DNA from: Armillaria gallica
Taxonomy: Eukaryota > Basidiomycota > Agaricomycetes > Agaricales > Physalacriaceae
DNA length: 64,000 bases
Reading direction: 5' to 3'
NCBI GenBank assembly: GCA_037576215.1
Contig: JBANDB010000019.1
Coordinates: 565,501-629,500, forward strand
Part shown: one piece after another, positions 11,339 to 22,699 of the stretch
Layout of the letters: each line of letters starts with the position of its first letter
Numbering within the stretch: the stretch's first letter is position 1
Program-made: the position numbers and the translations under genes
Notes under the pieces: model-generated
Told to the model about the DNA's origin: nothing
Seen by the model: only the letters and a program-made list of their open reading frames with translations
The model's database searches: none

Positions 11339-14300
11339 ATGCTCGACTCAGACGCTGACTCCACCAAGCGGGGATTCCCTAATCTCCATGCCGACAACTG
11401 GAATCAGTTTGCGCCCTCCTTTAAAGCCTACATGTGCATCAAGGGGCTCTTTGGCCACTTCGATGGCACTGAAGACCCACCAGAGCAGGTGGACCCTGAC
11501 GACCCCTCGAAGGCCGAGAAGAAGGAGATGAAGGCGTACCTGCAGGATCGTGCTTCCGCAGCAGGATATCTTTGGCTTTGCATTGACGAATCACAGCGCG
11601 CTCACGTTGGTCTCCTTAGGGGAAAGCCCGAAGCGATGTGGTCCAAACTGAAGGACATTCACCAACAGCAAAAACCAGGTACCCGATTCAATGCCTATGA
11701 CATCCTATTCAGCATTCGAAAGGATGATGATGAGTCCCTCTCAACTCTTGTTGGACGTGTCTCGAGAGCCATGCAGGATATCAAAGCTCTTCGCCCCGAA
11801 AAATTCACCATCAACCAACTTGACGATGAGCTTCAATCTATGGCCCTTATCCGTGCCCTTCCATCTGACTTTGACAATTTCGTGTCATCTATTCTCCTGC
11901 TCCATTCCCTCAGTCTCGACAAACTCGTTGCTGCCTTTCACACTGAGGAGACACAGCGCCGTTCTCGTGACACCACCTCAGCAACATCATTCAAAGTGAC
12001 TGCAGCAAAAGTCCAGGCTGCCCTTGTGGTGCCATCTGATGCTGTCTGCAGCTGGTGCACTAATCCTGGACACACTGAGAACCAGTGCTTCAGCAAGAAG
12101 AAGGCCCAGGAACGAGCTGCACAGCGTGCCCAAGAACGTCAGGCTGCTAGAGGAGGCAAGAAAGGAAGGGAAGCAAAGGCAGAGAAGTCCAACATTGCAG
12201 AGGAGACTGCCAGCCAAGCGAGTATTGATCCTTTGTCCCCAGCATCATCTAATTGGAATACGGATACAGGCGCTTCATCTCACATGAGCCACCGTCGTGA
12301 CTGGTTCCATGTCTGGACACCGCATGTTGTTCCGATTCGACTAGCAGATAATTCAGTCATCTACTCAGCAGGTATGGGGATGGTTGTGTTTGAGCCAAAA
12401 GATGAAGATGGAAAGGTTGGCGAGGCTGTTGAGTTCCAAGATGTACTGCATGTACCTGATCTGCGCAATAATTTGCTTTCACCCTTTCATCTCACACGCC
12501 ATAAGGGATACAAGATCAGCATAGCTGGATCATCAGTTCAATTCTTTCAAGACAAGGTGCTCCGTTTCTCAGCCACTGTCAATGATAACAACATTGGATA
12601 CCTTAATGGTGTTACTCGCATCTTGAGACCAGTAACGTCAAATGCTGCTAGCACCTGCCCACTTGATGTAACTCTATGGCATCGACGAACCTGTCACAGA
12701 GGTATAAGTGTTGTCCGGGATATGCATGAGAATCAGCTTGTCTTGAATATGAAGATGGATAACACACGATCCAGTCTAGATCCAATCTGTGAACCCTGTC
12801 TTATGGGCAAGCACAGGCGACACAATATTCCTCAAGGCCCCTCGCTTCTTCCCACACGCCCTCTTGCAATTGTATTCTCTGATCTCAAGGGACCCATGCC
12901 AGTTGCTACACCAGAAGGTGATCACTACTGGATCACATTCATATGTGGTGCTTTACGATTTTGGGCTGTTGCACTGCTAAAGCACAAAAGTGATGCACTG
13001 GCTGAATTTAAACGCTACAAAGCCTATGCTGAAAATTTCCATGGCCTGAAGATCTTAGAAGAGCAAGATGATGGTGGTGGAGAGTACATGGGTCGTCAAT
13101 TTGACCAATTATGCATAGAGGCAGGGATATCAAGGCGCCATACTGAACCTGATGAGCCTCATCAAAACGGGATTGCAGAACGTGCTAATCGTGACATTGC
13201 TGAAGGGGCTATTACCATGCTCTATGAGGCTCATCTTTCCCCTTCCTTCTGGGGACTTGCAGTGCTTGCATTTGTATATGTACGCAACCGTTGCCCTACA
13301 GCTCCACTTCCTGGAACAACACCTTATACTGGCTGGCATAAGAAGAAACCTGATGTCTCTAACTTGCGTGTCTTTGGCTGCTTAGCTTATGTTCATGTTA
13401 AGAAGAACAAGCGACGAGGCCTGCAGCCACGTACCATGAAATGTATATTTGTTGGATATCCATCAGGTACAAAGGCATGGAAATGCTGGAACCCTATGAC
13501 AAAGAAATACATCATATCCAGCCATGTTGTTTTCGATGAGCGAGTCTTCCCAGGAAATACAAAAACATTTACCAATCCCTTTGGCGATCTATTTCCCTCA
13601 CTATCAGATTTGTTGGATTCTCCTACATTGCCTGATCAAGGGGGAGACTCAAACCTAGATGATGATGATCTTCCACCTCCAGAAAATCCTCCAGCATCAA
13701 ATCCTTCACCTCCTCCAAGTCCACCTCCTCCAGCATCACCTCTCCCTCCTGACGTTGCAACACCTCCTGGCTCACCATTTGGTGGACCTCTCTCAGAGCT
13801 ATCACCATCACCACCACCTCCTACAGATCTAGGCAAGCATGAATACAGGACACGTGATGATGGCTTATATGATCCTGGCCCTGGTTATGGCCGTGGAATG
13901 CGTTGGACTGTCAACAATGATAATCAATCAAGAAATGCAGAGGAGCAAGCACACACAGCCTTTATGCTTGATGAAACCATTCTTGAGGGTATAGCTTTCT
14001 CCAGCCAGACACTGGATTACTTGACAATGGAGGAAGGATTGGAAGTTGCATTCAAGGGTATGACAGAAACAGCTCACAAGGCATCGGCACATGATGGTGA
14101 GCCTAGATCCTTCCATGAAGCAATGACACGCCCTCCTGAGGAAGCTGCAAGCTGGCATGAGGCTGCCATGCAGGAGATACAAGCACTCATTGAGAATGGT
14201 GTCTTTGAATTAGTGAAATGTCCTCCAAATCGAAAAGCAGTTGGCAGTCGCTGGGTATTCAAAGTAAAACACAATGCTGATGGATCAATTGAGCGCCATA

Positions 14301-15688
14301 AAGCAAGGCTTGTTGCAAAGGGATATTCACAACGGCCTGGTTTTGATTATACTGAAACCTTCTCTCCAACACCAAAATGGGCTGCCCTATGAGCTGTCCT
14401 GGCACTTGGTGCCCTCGAAGATTTAGAGCTATGGAGTGTTGACATCTCATCAGCATTTCTCAATGGCGAGCTGACAGAAGAGGTGTATATGGAGCAACCA
14501 GAGGGGTTTGAGGAGAAAGGAAAGGAATGGGTCTGGCGTCTCTTCAAGTCTCTATATGGACTGAAACAGGCTGGGAGAGAATGGCACAAAAAGCTACATG
14601 CAACACTGACTGATGCTATGGGATTTGAGCGGGTGAAATGTGAGCATAGCATATGGGTCTACAAGAGAGAGGATGAGCGCATCATTATCCCTGTCTTTGT
14701 TGATGACATGACCATTGCTGCAAGGACCCCTGAGGATGTCTCAAAAGTCATTGATGATCTTAAGAAGCACTTCAAACTTCGTGATCTAGGCCCAACCTCT
14801 TACCTTCTTGGTGTCGAAATTAAGCGTGACCGTGCACGTCGAACTCTCACACTCTCCCAGCGCCAATACATCCTTGATATCCTACAGCGGGTTGGCATGG
14901 CTGACTGTAACCCTGTCTCAACACCTCTAGACCCAAATGTAAAGCTCACAGCAGATCAATCTCCTAAAACACCAGAGGAATATGAGTTGATGCGAACAAT
15001 CCCATATCTAAATGTTCTCGGCTCTGTGGCCTACCTTGCTATTGCTACCAGGCCTGATGTTGCCTATCCTGTGAGTGTACTCTCACGATTCAGTAAAAAC
15101 CCTGGCACAGCCCATTGGGAGGCGCTCAAACGTCTTTTACGCTATCTGAAAGGGACACTTGACTATCGTATCATCTATGCCCCTGATCCTGAGTCACAGC
15201 CACAAGTCTTTGATTTCAAGACCTATTGTGATGCAGATCATGGGGGAGACAAGGATAGTGGGCGCTCTACAAGTGGTTTTGTTGTCAAAATGGGAACTGG
15301 AGCTATCAGCTGGATGAGCCGTCTTCAAGCCTTCGTGACTCTCTCAACAACAGAAGCAGAATATGTCTCTGCTGTGTCTGCTGGCCAGGAAATCCTCTGG
15401 CTTCGCAATCTGTTCACAGAATTTGGATATTCCTTCACTCATGCTTCAGTACTCCACATTGACAATGAGTCTGCCTTATCAGTTGCCCGGAACCCAGAGC
15501 ACCATGGTCGTGTTAAACATCTTGACCTTCGCTTCTACTGGCTTCGTGATGAAGTTGAGAAGGGACGCATCCGTGTGGTCCACCTGCGAACTGAAGACAT
15601 GCCAGCTGATGCTCTGACAAAGGGGCTGGGGAGAGAAAAACTGAAGCACATGGTTACATTACTTGGACTCATCTCAATTCCTCCTTAG
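11339..15688 (+). pseudogene. Copia Gag-Pol polyprotein, single premature stop
   Basis: 1,449 codons from the ATG at 11,339, the first ATG of the frame. Order: Gag (UBN2-like) 1-230; zinc knuckle C-x2-C-x4-H-x4-C at residue 237; protease DTGAS at 309; GAG-pre-integrase and HHCC-type integrase zinc site (LWHRRTCHRG ... CEPCLMGK); integrase catalytic D515, D578, E614 (DDx35E); Pro-rich linker; reverse transcriptase with FVDDM (D1122); RNase H with CDADHGG near 1298 and STTEAEY. Length and order are those of a complete copia polyprotein. TGA at 14,390-14,392 (codon 1,018) lies in the first part of RT, where copia proteins normally have Arg, so CGA to TGA is the simplest change. The same frame resumes and stays open to TAG at 15,686. 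Function is lost unless read through. Confidence 0.95.
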
Positions 15689-15700
15689 ACATGTTCGGTC

Positions 15701-15709
15701 GAGGGGGGG
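15701..15709 (+). promoter_or_regulatory. Polypurine tract of copia
   Basis: GAGGGGGGG directly abuts the right LTR at 15,710, the expected site and composition for plus-strand priming. Confidence 0.85.
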
Positions 15710-15912
15710 TGTTGAAGTAGTAGTACGACGCCCTTCATGTCAACCTTACATAATCGTAGCTAGCAAATATCGGAGATTGAAGGTCAACGTTCTTTAGCTT
15801 CTTGACCTTCGTCTCCAGGTATGTATTACTTACTATCTAAATACAATATAGCTTCTTGACCTTCGTCTCCAGTCTGGCTTATACTCGCTGCGCTAATAAC
15901 CTGCTCTCAACA
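15710..15912 (+). repeat. Right LTR of copia element (203 bp)
   Basis: Matches 10,945-11,147 at 201 of 203 positions; both differences are transitions. Followed by the GTAAT duplication. Confidence 0.96.
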
Positions 15913-17832
15913 GTAATGAATGGCTAGCTTGAGAGTCGCTGTTGCTGAGAATCTCAATGACCTCCTCATCAACAGCAGGTTTATGTTGCAAGAGAGATGA
16001 GACAGGTGGGGGGAAAATGAAGACAATCTGGGCTCACATTTGATATTGGCATGGATCAATGATGGATTAGGAGATGGAGAAGTGGTGAAATGACCTTCCT
16101 CAGAAGAGGAGTTCTTCTTTGAGAGAAGCATCAGATGTGTTGGGATACTATGCAGAGAAGACTGGTGTGCTCACTTTGCATGATGTGAGAATATTGGACT
16201 GGGAGGTTTCTGTTTGATGACAGGAGGGTGATGTCATTTGGGAATAGAGATAGCTGCATGTCTCAAGGGCAGAGCAGCAGCAAGGATTTCCTGATCCCGT
16301 CAGACTTTTATGGCCTGCCATTGAGTCAAAATGGTCAAACAAAAAGATGGCTGAGCATGCATAACAGTTGTCTTTTCTAGAAGGGGGAGGAATATATCAA
16401 AATCCTGGCACTTGTCAATGTGAGCAGCCTTCAGAAAAATTGTTGTGCCATGCTCCTTCACATTGATGACATAGTGAACTTCAATCTCCACCTAATGGTG
16501 CAAAATACCTGGATGAAACCAGTAAAGGTACTCATCATCAGGCAGTTGAATGCACTTCAGGATTGTAGGCAATAACTCAAACTCGGGGTACTTGTATCTA
16601 TCCTGCACCTCAATTGAAACAGGTCCTTCCTGGTCCTTCAGCAATGATAAGTATAATGAATGAATGAGTCAACAAGACCGCTTCATACCATATGCCATAC
16701 AAATAGCTCCACCATATGCTTGAGCTTGTTTTTGTTGGTTATCCAGGCATCATCTCAAGATTGCTTGGTCTTGATTCATTTCTGTTCATCTACATTGCAC
16801 TAGGTGAAAATATAAGGCATTTGTGAGGCAAAACGTGGGTTGGGGTTCGCATCGGCTGGGTCTACAGATGCTGATGGGGCAGTGGATCATATTGGTGAAG
16901 ATGGGGAGGGAGGTTCTGCAATTGATGCACTATCACAATGATTGCCTTGTGTCAGCTGGTCACCTATCTCTGGTGTCAAGGTAGGCAAGTGGTTTACCAC
17001 AGTGTGGTGGTCTTTAATGTTGCAAACATCATGGCCCTCGCTGTGGCAGTGGGCAGTGCAGGATGTGTTGACACATTGTTTGTTTATATACATGCGACAG
17101 CCTTGAATCAGACAGGAAGTAACATGATGTAGTACTTGTGAAGGTGCTGGTCCACTAGGTGCCAGGGTAGATGTTGAAAAGAGTACAGGGGAGTTTGGTT
17201 TGGAGGAGCAGTCATCTGGATGCCAGCGGAAGAAATTGTAATTTTTGGCTAGTGGATAGATGGATATTATGGCACTGAAATAGGATGCCCATTGTCAGTT
17301 GGGGACCAGGTAAACAAGAGAACAGATTATGCATTGATAGAAAATGTCATCCCTGATTTCTGTTCTAACTGGACATAGTGAATTGCCAGAGAATAGGAAA
17401 ACCATTGTTGCATGCATTACACATCAAGCCTTGGTCATAGTAGTTCATCCCACCATTGCTGGTTGAATCTTGAGACCTAGTATAGTGGATATATGCATAG
17501 TATGAAGGTGTAAGTGATGTGTGAGGTTGCGAGATAGTGCTGGTCAGTCTTGGGACTGTTGTATAGGCCAGTGAGTGTGTTGGCAGGAAAACAATGATAG
17601 CTAATCACTTACAGGACTAATATGATCCATAAACACTTACATATTGTGTGTATATGCCAGTATTTCAAAGAAGAAAGGTCTTGCTGTTGAAAATGAAGGA
17701 GATGGAAGGAGTAGGAAGGAAAGTGGCATACTCATGAGTGCATGTTGTTTGGCCAGTGGCTGTGCTAGAGCTATCCAGAATCTGTCCTGGACAGACTGTG
17801 TCCCAGACTGATCGTTTACACCCCTTTGTGAA

Positions 17833-19129
17833 TTTGCCAAGGCCTCAAGAAAATGTTGCACCACATGTACTCCTCAGCACAACAACCATCACTCAGTAAT
17901 CCACAGCTAAACAGCACCTAACGATTCATGCATTGCTCAATGACCCCATATAGTTTGTGTCCATACACAGCAATGTCAACAAGTTGCTGTTATTTTAGAA
18001 GACAAAGGACCATATGTTTCCTATGATTTTTACAAACCCAAGGCCTTACAGTCTTACTAAGTCTCGCATATGTACTCTATTCATAAATTCATACTTGTAG
18101 TATAAAAACTAGCTAGAAAATGTAGTTCATCTTCAGTTCATCTCTAGTTGACCCCAGTCTACATCAATTATTGTCATGCTCTAGTCTATCACCAGTAAAC
18201 CATGTCTATTCACTGTTTTATGACAATATACCATTTACCCCAGCATATTCTCGATTGCACATCAACTCTTGAACTCACCAGAGTTATTCCACAGTCCTTA
18301 TCTGTGAAGAGTATCTTGACATTTGCTCTTTGCTCTTAACACTATTGGTGCATGCTCATATTGTGCCAATATGTGATTGCCACACCATACCTCACCCCCG
18401 TTATCTTTTATAGGCCATCATTGTTTCAATTTCACACCATTGGAGTTTTTACAGTTTCTCTTTCACCATCATTATCATTGCCCACTTGGGTAGTCTCAGA
18501 GCAGACTTAGGATCAGTTTCAGAAAGTTTTCATATAGTATCAGTCCCTTGAGTGGACTTAAAGGTTAGTTTGATATAGGATCAGATTGTTTCAGTACAAG
18601 ACCAGTTTTGACATCGACTTAGCACCATCGCACCATATAGGACCAAAATCATCACCAGTTTTCATAGTTCCATGTTTTCACTCACCATTCCACCCTCAGC
18701 ACCTCGTTCCATGTTTTCTCTCACCCCATGCAGTCTCCACTTCATTTTCCTATTGCCTCATTCACTCATAGACTATTCTTCAATTGTTCACCCTGCTCAG
18801 ATAACCATCTAGTGACATTTTCTAGTCTTGTCTCATGTATTCACATACCGATTTGTGGTATTCACGTCATACCTGCTTCCATTCCCTTTCCTTTCAAGAG
18901 ATCCCTACTGGCTTAAAGCCATAGCATCTAGTACTCGACTACCAAGCAGTACTACTTCATAGACTTAAAGTTGCAGTGTATACTTGTGTATAGAGGAATT
19001 AATTTACTGCATGGAGGTGCCCCAAACCCACTTGCACACACAATTGCCTTGATTGCTGTGCTACTACATTAATTAATGAATCTCATTCTGAGTTAGTGTT
19101 GCCATTGCCATGGAAGTCTAGGCTCATTA
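17833..19129 (+). repeat. Right terminal region of the large transposon (shared, inverted, with 59,405-60,719)
   Basis: About 1.3 kb colinear with the complement of 59,405-60,719, for example ACTGCATGGAGGTGCCCC, CAAGCAGTACTACTTC and GACAAAGGACCATATG, most of them also visible in the other copy. It ends in AGGCTCATTA (19,120-19,129), the inverted form of the left terminus. Apart from short frames it has no gene and is rich in CA/TG steps. Confidence 0.75.
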
Positions 19130-19229
19130 CCGGTACAATGAATACTCTCCATTCAAGAGAAGGAGAATCAGCCTTCAGTATGTTATCCCCAATCTCTCTT
19201 ATTAACATAATGTTACTCTCTTCTCCTTC

Positions 19230-20275
19230 AGTCAGACAGTTGGCAAACACTCAGCTGAGGAGCTCGAGGTCCCTGATGATTCTGATGATGAAGAAGAAAA
19301 TCAGACAAAGAAGTCAAGGCGAACAAAAAAGAATGGGTTATGTCTGACTGAATTGACAATGGGATAATGTGAATTGACTGAGGGATTGTTCCCTATTTTC
19401 CTTCAGCTGATTCTATGCAGAGATCCATGGATGCAACATGCTCCAGCCAAGCTTGTAGCTGCTGAGGCCTTCAATGCCAGGCAGGACTACATGATAGCAC
19501 ACTGCGACTATCAAGGCAAGGCAGAGGTGATCAGGTATAAAGTAGATTTGGTAAGCAAACACATCACTGTGATTTATCTTTTGTTCAGCTTGCAATACTT
19601 CTTTCAGATTGTTTAGTGGGAGGTGCAGCACCATGGGGAATTCAAAACACTGGCCTGTCGATGGGTTGGCAGTTTGTCTAATGGGGTGTTTAGATTCCAT
19701 CCACCCCTTAAAGATGAAGATAAGGAGGCCAACTGCAAACCCATTGCTATGCTTAAAGAGAATAGTGTGTTTGTGTTCAAAGTAAGCTATTCTCTTAGAT
19801 GAAGCTGTTGGATTATTCTCTGAGCTATGCTGTCTTCAGGACCCATGTGATATAAGCCTCCCAAAGAGCCTGTTCTGCTCAGTTCTCATTCAAGGTGTGC
19901 TCAATGATGAATACTTTAGCAACAGAAGTTGATCTTTAGGTTTATGGGAGGGATTCTTTCTGAACAATGAGATACCCTTGACAGTGATTGCTTTGATTGC
20001 CATGGCAGTAGGCTACCATCTTTATTCTGCTATAAGTTCTCACTGATGAGTGCTATTGCTAGATTGAGTGTGTGATTGATGAATGGTGCTCAGGCATTTT
20101 GATTCTGTTCAGAGCACATGCCAGTGTTGCTGACATGGAGAATGAGCCCACCACCCCAGTGACAGCTTCATTTTTCACCAACTTTATTTTTGTTGCTGAT
20201 GAGGAGGAAATTGGCAAAGTAGTCAGGGATGTGAATGAGAATGTGGACCAAGGGTTGAAAGATGGAGAACATTAG
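19230..20275 (+). pseudogene. DUF6532-like protein gene, decayed
   Basis: An acidic/basic N-terminal stretch (EELEVPDDSDDEEENQ, then KKSRRTKK) near 19,260 precedes exons reading AAEAFNARQDYM, VQHHGEFKTLACRWVG, AMLKENSVFVFKDP and PLTVIALIAMA. An intron at 20,008-20,062 joins the last to IECVIDEWCSG. The 'FVFKDP ... LIQ.VLN ... P.T.IALI..AIECCIDEW..G' arrangement is that of the agaricomycete DUF6532 family (function unknown). Stops inside the exons (for example TAG near 19,615 and TGA near 19,932) show decay. The C-terminus ends at TAG 20,273-20,275 with an acidic tail. It lies just outside the large transposon. Confidence 0.5.
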
Positions 20276-21079
20276 CTAGTGATTTCTGCAGCAGCAAGTG
20301 CCCTCATCAAATAATATATCATGGTTTGTAGATCATAATATCATTGGTTAATTGTACCATCTGTATCTGGTCCCAATCTGAGGCATGCAAATATTTGTAT
20401 AATGTTGCAGCTTGCCTGGCTGAATCTGTGATGCTAGGCTAGTCTTGGCTGTGCTCACTATATAGCATCATAGCATCATACTACCTTGGGACGAGACCTC
20501 TCTATATAGTGCTAGGATAGTACAGGGTCCTTTATGAAGCACTGTATAGAGGGATACATGGTATACATGCTAGAGCCTTATATACATCTATATACTGTGC
20601 CTGCAGTTTCCAGATGATATGATTTCTTGATGATCAGTAATTGTCAGCTCTGAGTATGGCTTTCCTCTCTAAAAGACATGCTCTTTCTCTCCAGTTCCTA
20701 AATCCATCATGATCTCATCACAACATCCCCTGAGAAATTCCCTCATTTTGTTACAGCATTTGGAAGCTTTAGTGTTGCTGGACTTGCATTGATTTGTCAT
20801 TCCAAGGTAGTCAAGTGATACTAGGGTCTTCCAACTATTTTGGTCTATGAGAACTGGCATATAAAGAGGAGATGAAAGGTGAGCAATCATAGGAATATGA
20901 ATACATAGCCAAAACTTGAATATGGAATGTATTTTGTCAGGATTCTTGGCTGTTGTGAGACAAGCAGGAGGAGGTAATGCATATCCATGAGGTTTGTGCT
21001 GACAGATCCTGCACAGAGTGCCTTGTCAAAAACAAGAGTAGACAGGCCAGATCTCCAGATAGAAACAAGAGGTGGAAGG

Positions 21080-21880
21080 AATGAATGTGCAGGTGTCTGA
21101 TCTACAAAGAGTTTTGGGGGCAACACTGAATTTTTATTTCATGCTTGTTGATTATCTGAATTATGGTCAGATAGTATATACAACATGGAAACAGACAAAT
21201 GCACAAGGGAACAGCTTTTGGGTTTTTCTTGATGACACTGAAGTTGTCAGCATTGGTTCCAGAGGATTGACAGATGGAATTGAGCTGCCATCTTTGGTCC
21301 AAGTAAAAACATTTGGAAATTTGATGTTGCTACATGTAAACTGGTCAAAGGCATAATACTTTTCAGCACTCAACCCATAGCCTTTGAAGACAGGCTTGAA
21401 TTTGGTGTGATGCTGCTCAAGAGGCATGAAGAAACAGGGCTTCTGAAAATGGCTCAATTTGTTTATACAAATAATTGGGAGCTGATCAACAAGACAAATG
21501 ATCCAAATGGGGATGCCTACACAAAAAAAGGTCTGCACAACATGAACATCATTTGTATATGCCCCAACAAGGTTAGGATCTGCTTCACATGACATCAAGT
21601 CATCTTGAACAGTGTCCATATGCAGCTTGTAGATCACCATATAATCTACCAGAGCCTGTAGGTAGAGCATCACATGCTGTGTCTCCTATACACTCAACTG
21701 TACTTTTTCCAGAGACATGGGAAGCTGCTGGAGGCAATCAAAAAAGTCATGAAGCAGTAACATGTAGCCATGCTTCAAATCTTCTGCCCCTTTGGAAAAT
21801 GTTACACTCTCTCCATGCTGTACAGTCACATTCATCTAATTTTTTAACCAATTGAATTTGTGGTCAAGTAACAATGCAGG
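21080..21880 (-). pseudogene. Hypothetical family 'VDYM..YK..GAYT', copy 1
   Basis: Minus-strand reading gives LSVYETQHVMLYLQALVDYM, then DPNLVGAYTNDVHVVQTF, VGIPIWIICLVDQLP and YYAFDQFTCSNIKFPNVF. The copy at 28.1-29.45 kb gives the same order (LTVSETQCIAIEMHAIIDYI, ELIGAFMMDPVIVEEFF, RIPVWLLLKLDQLP, YKAFQLFMHNHLRLPNPF). This is a widespread agaricomycete family of unknown function, often near transposons. It is broken by stops. N- and C-terminal parts, probably between 20,670 and 22,700, are too decayed to place. Confidence 0.5.
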
Positions 21881-22699
21881 ACCTCTACAATTTCCACCAG
21901 AATCGGCCTCATAAAAGTCACCCTTGCTCAGAAGCCAGTACAATGGAGTATTGGAATGGGAGTTGGATAAACTTAAAGGGGTAGAATGGATGACAGGAAA
22001 ATGACAGTACTGAGAAATGTATGGTTGCTGCCAGGACAGAGGATCATCATTCCCATATCAGAAATAAGAATGAAGTTACATTATTTGGTTGTTTCCAAGT
22101 GGTGGCACTTGTAACACACTCACATTCGGTGTGGTGACAACAAATTTATTATATAACTCACCTAGTGCTCCATCGAAAGCAGTTACCTCTGTGCAAGAGA
22201 CAATATAGCATCAGGTGACAGTTTAACAGTGAGGAAGAATCAGGCTTACTCGCTTCAGGGTTCTTCTTGTGTAGTAACAACTCCAGATGGCATTGGAGAT
22301 CTTGAACAGAATGACCAATTTGCATCATACTAAAGGTAGAGAAGGGGTGGTGCTAAGTAAAATGAGATTTAACAATCTCGAAAGATACTCACAAAGGCTC
22401 TATAGAGGAGGGGCAAAGTTAATTCCAGGCTTGAGTGGCTGACAAGACTGCCCAAAAACAAAGAAGTAGTACTATCAACAGAAAGTTCCTGGCCTTTGAT
22501 ATGAGCCACCCTGTGTTCCAAAGAGAACAGACTAATTTCATCAAATCCACCAACACAGGGTACAAGTGGAAGTGGTGACAATATGTACAACCACAAGAAA
22601 TGTAGAGAATGAGAAGAAATACTCACTAAAGATACAAAGAGACATGTTTCTTTGACAAAGGGTAAATGACAAAGTATGTATGTGGGATGCAACACTGCA

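Larger units (their letters stand above)
10945..15912 (+). mobile_element. Ty1/copia LTR retrotransposon, young, one nonsense mutation
   Basis: 4,968 bp, bounded by 203-bp LTRs that differ at two positions (11,025 C / 15,790 T; 11,100 A / 15,865 G). Flanked by the 5-bp target duplication GTAAT (10,940-10,944 and 15,913-15,917). It contains a primer-binding site directly after the left LTR, one long gag-pol frame, and a G-rich polypurine tract directly before the right LTR. Sense strand is +. It lies inside the zinc-cluster gene of the larger transposon. The near-identical LTRs and nearly open frame make it the youngest element in the window. Confidence 0.97.
10350..17230 (-). pseudogene. Zinc-cluster protein gene of the large transposon, interrupted by copia
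   Basis: From the 5' side (17,230 downward): a Cys/His cluster (CVNTSCTAHCHSEGHDVC, near 17,080), NPRFASQMPYIF near 16,840, a core with KYPEFELLPTILK and DDEYLYWFHPGILHH, then VEIEVHYVINVKEHGTTI and HIDKCQDFDIFLP, an acidic EVIEILSNSDS linker at about 15,950, and after the copia a basic/aromatic C-terminus (AWPNDYLTQNVVDCF, WSTFYDNQKWWTA). The order matches a very abundant agaricomycete family of unknown function; a DNA-binding role is inference. A TAG at 16,492-16,494 replaces the expected CAG. Removing the copia and one GTAAT copy joins SQASHSL to PQKTLAK in frame, so the gene was still readable there when copia inserted. Convergent with the CxC5/CxC6 gene. Confidence 0.6.
7587..19129 (+). 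mobile_element. Large two-gene DNA transposon (CxC5/CxC6 + zinc-cluster gene), with nested copia
   Basis: The ends are inverted: TAATGAGCCT at 7,587-7,596 and its complement at 19,120-19,129. The boundaries are supported by a second copy. The first about 357 bp (7,587-7,943) and last about 1,297 bp (17,833-19,129) are contiguous in the inverted derivative at 59,405-61,096, so both belong to one element. It carries a CxC5/CxC6 gene (+, 7,988-10,285) and a zinc-cluster gene (-, about 17,230-10,350), whose 3' ends are about 65 bp apart. Subtracting the copia insertion and one TSD leaves about 6.6 kb. Flanking duplication was not resolved. By content I place it among KDZ-type transposons; both genes carry stops, so this copy is probably dead. 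Confidence 0.7.

Noticed and set aside
13220..13240. GAGGCTCATC inside copia resembling the transposon terminus
   Set aside because: It is ordinary coding sequence of the integrase region without the adjoining palindrome or flanking similarity.
13623..13836. Minus-strand Gly/Glu-rich ORFs within copia
   Set aside because: Antisense of the Pro-rich linker of the polyprotein.
21072..21356. Plus-strand ORF (VLGATLNFYFMLVDYL...)
   Set aside because: It is antisense to the minus-strand family member, whose motif order is repeated at 28-29 kb.
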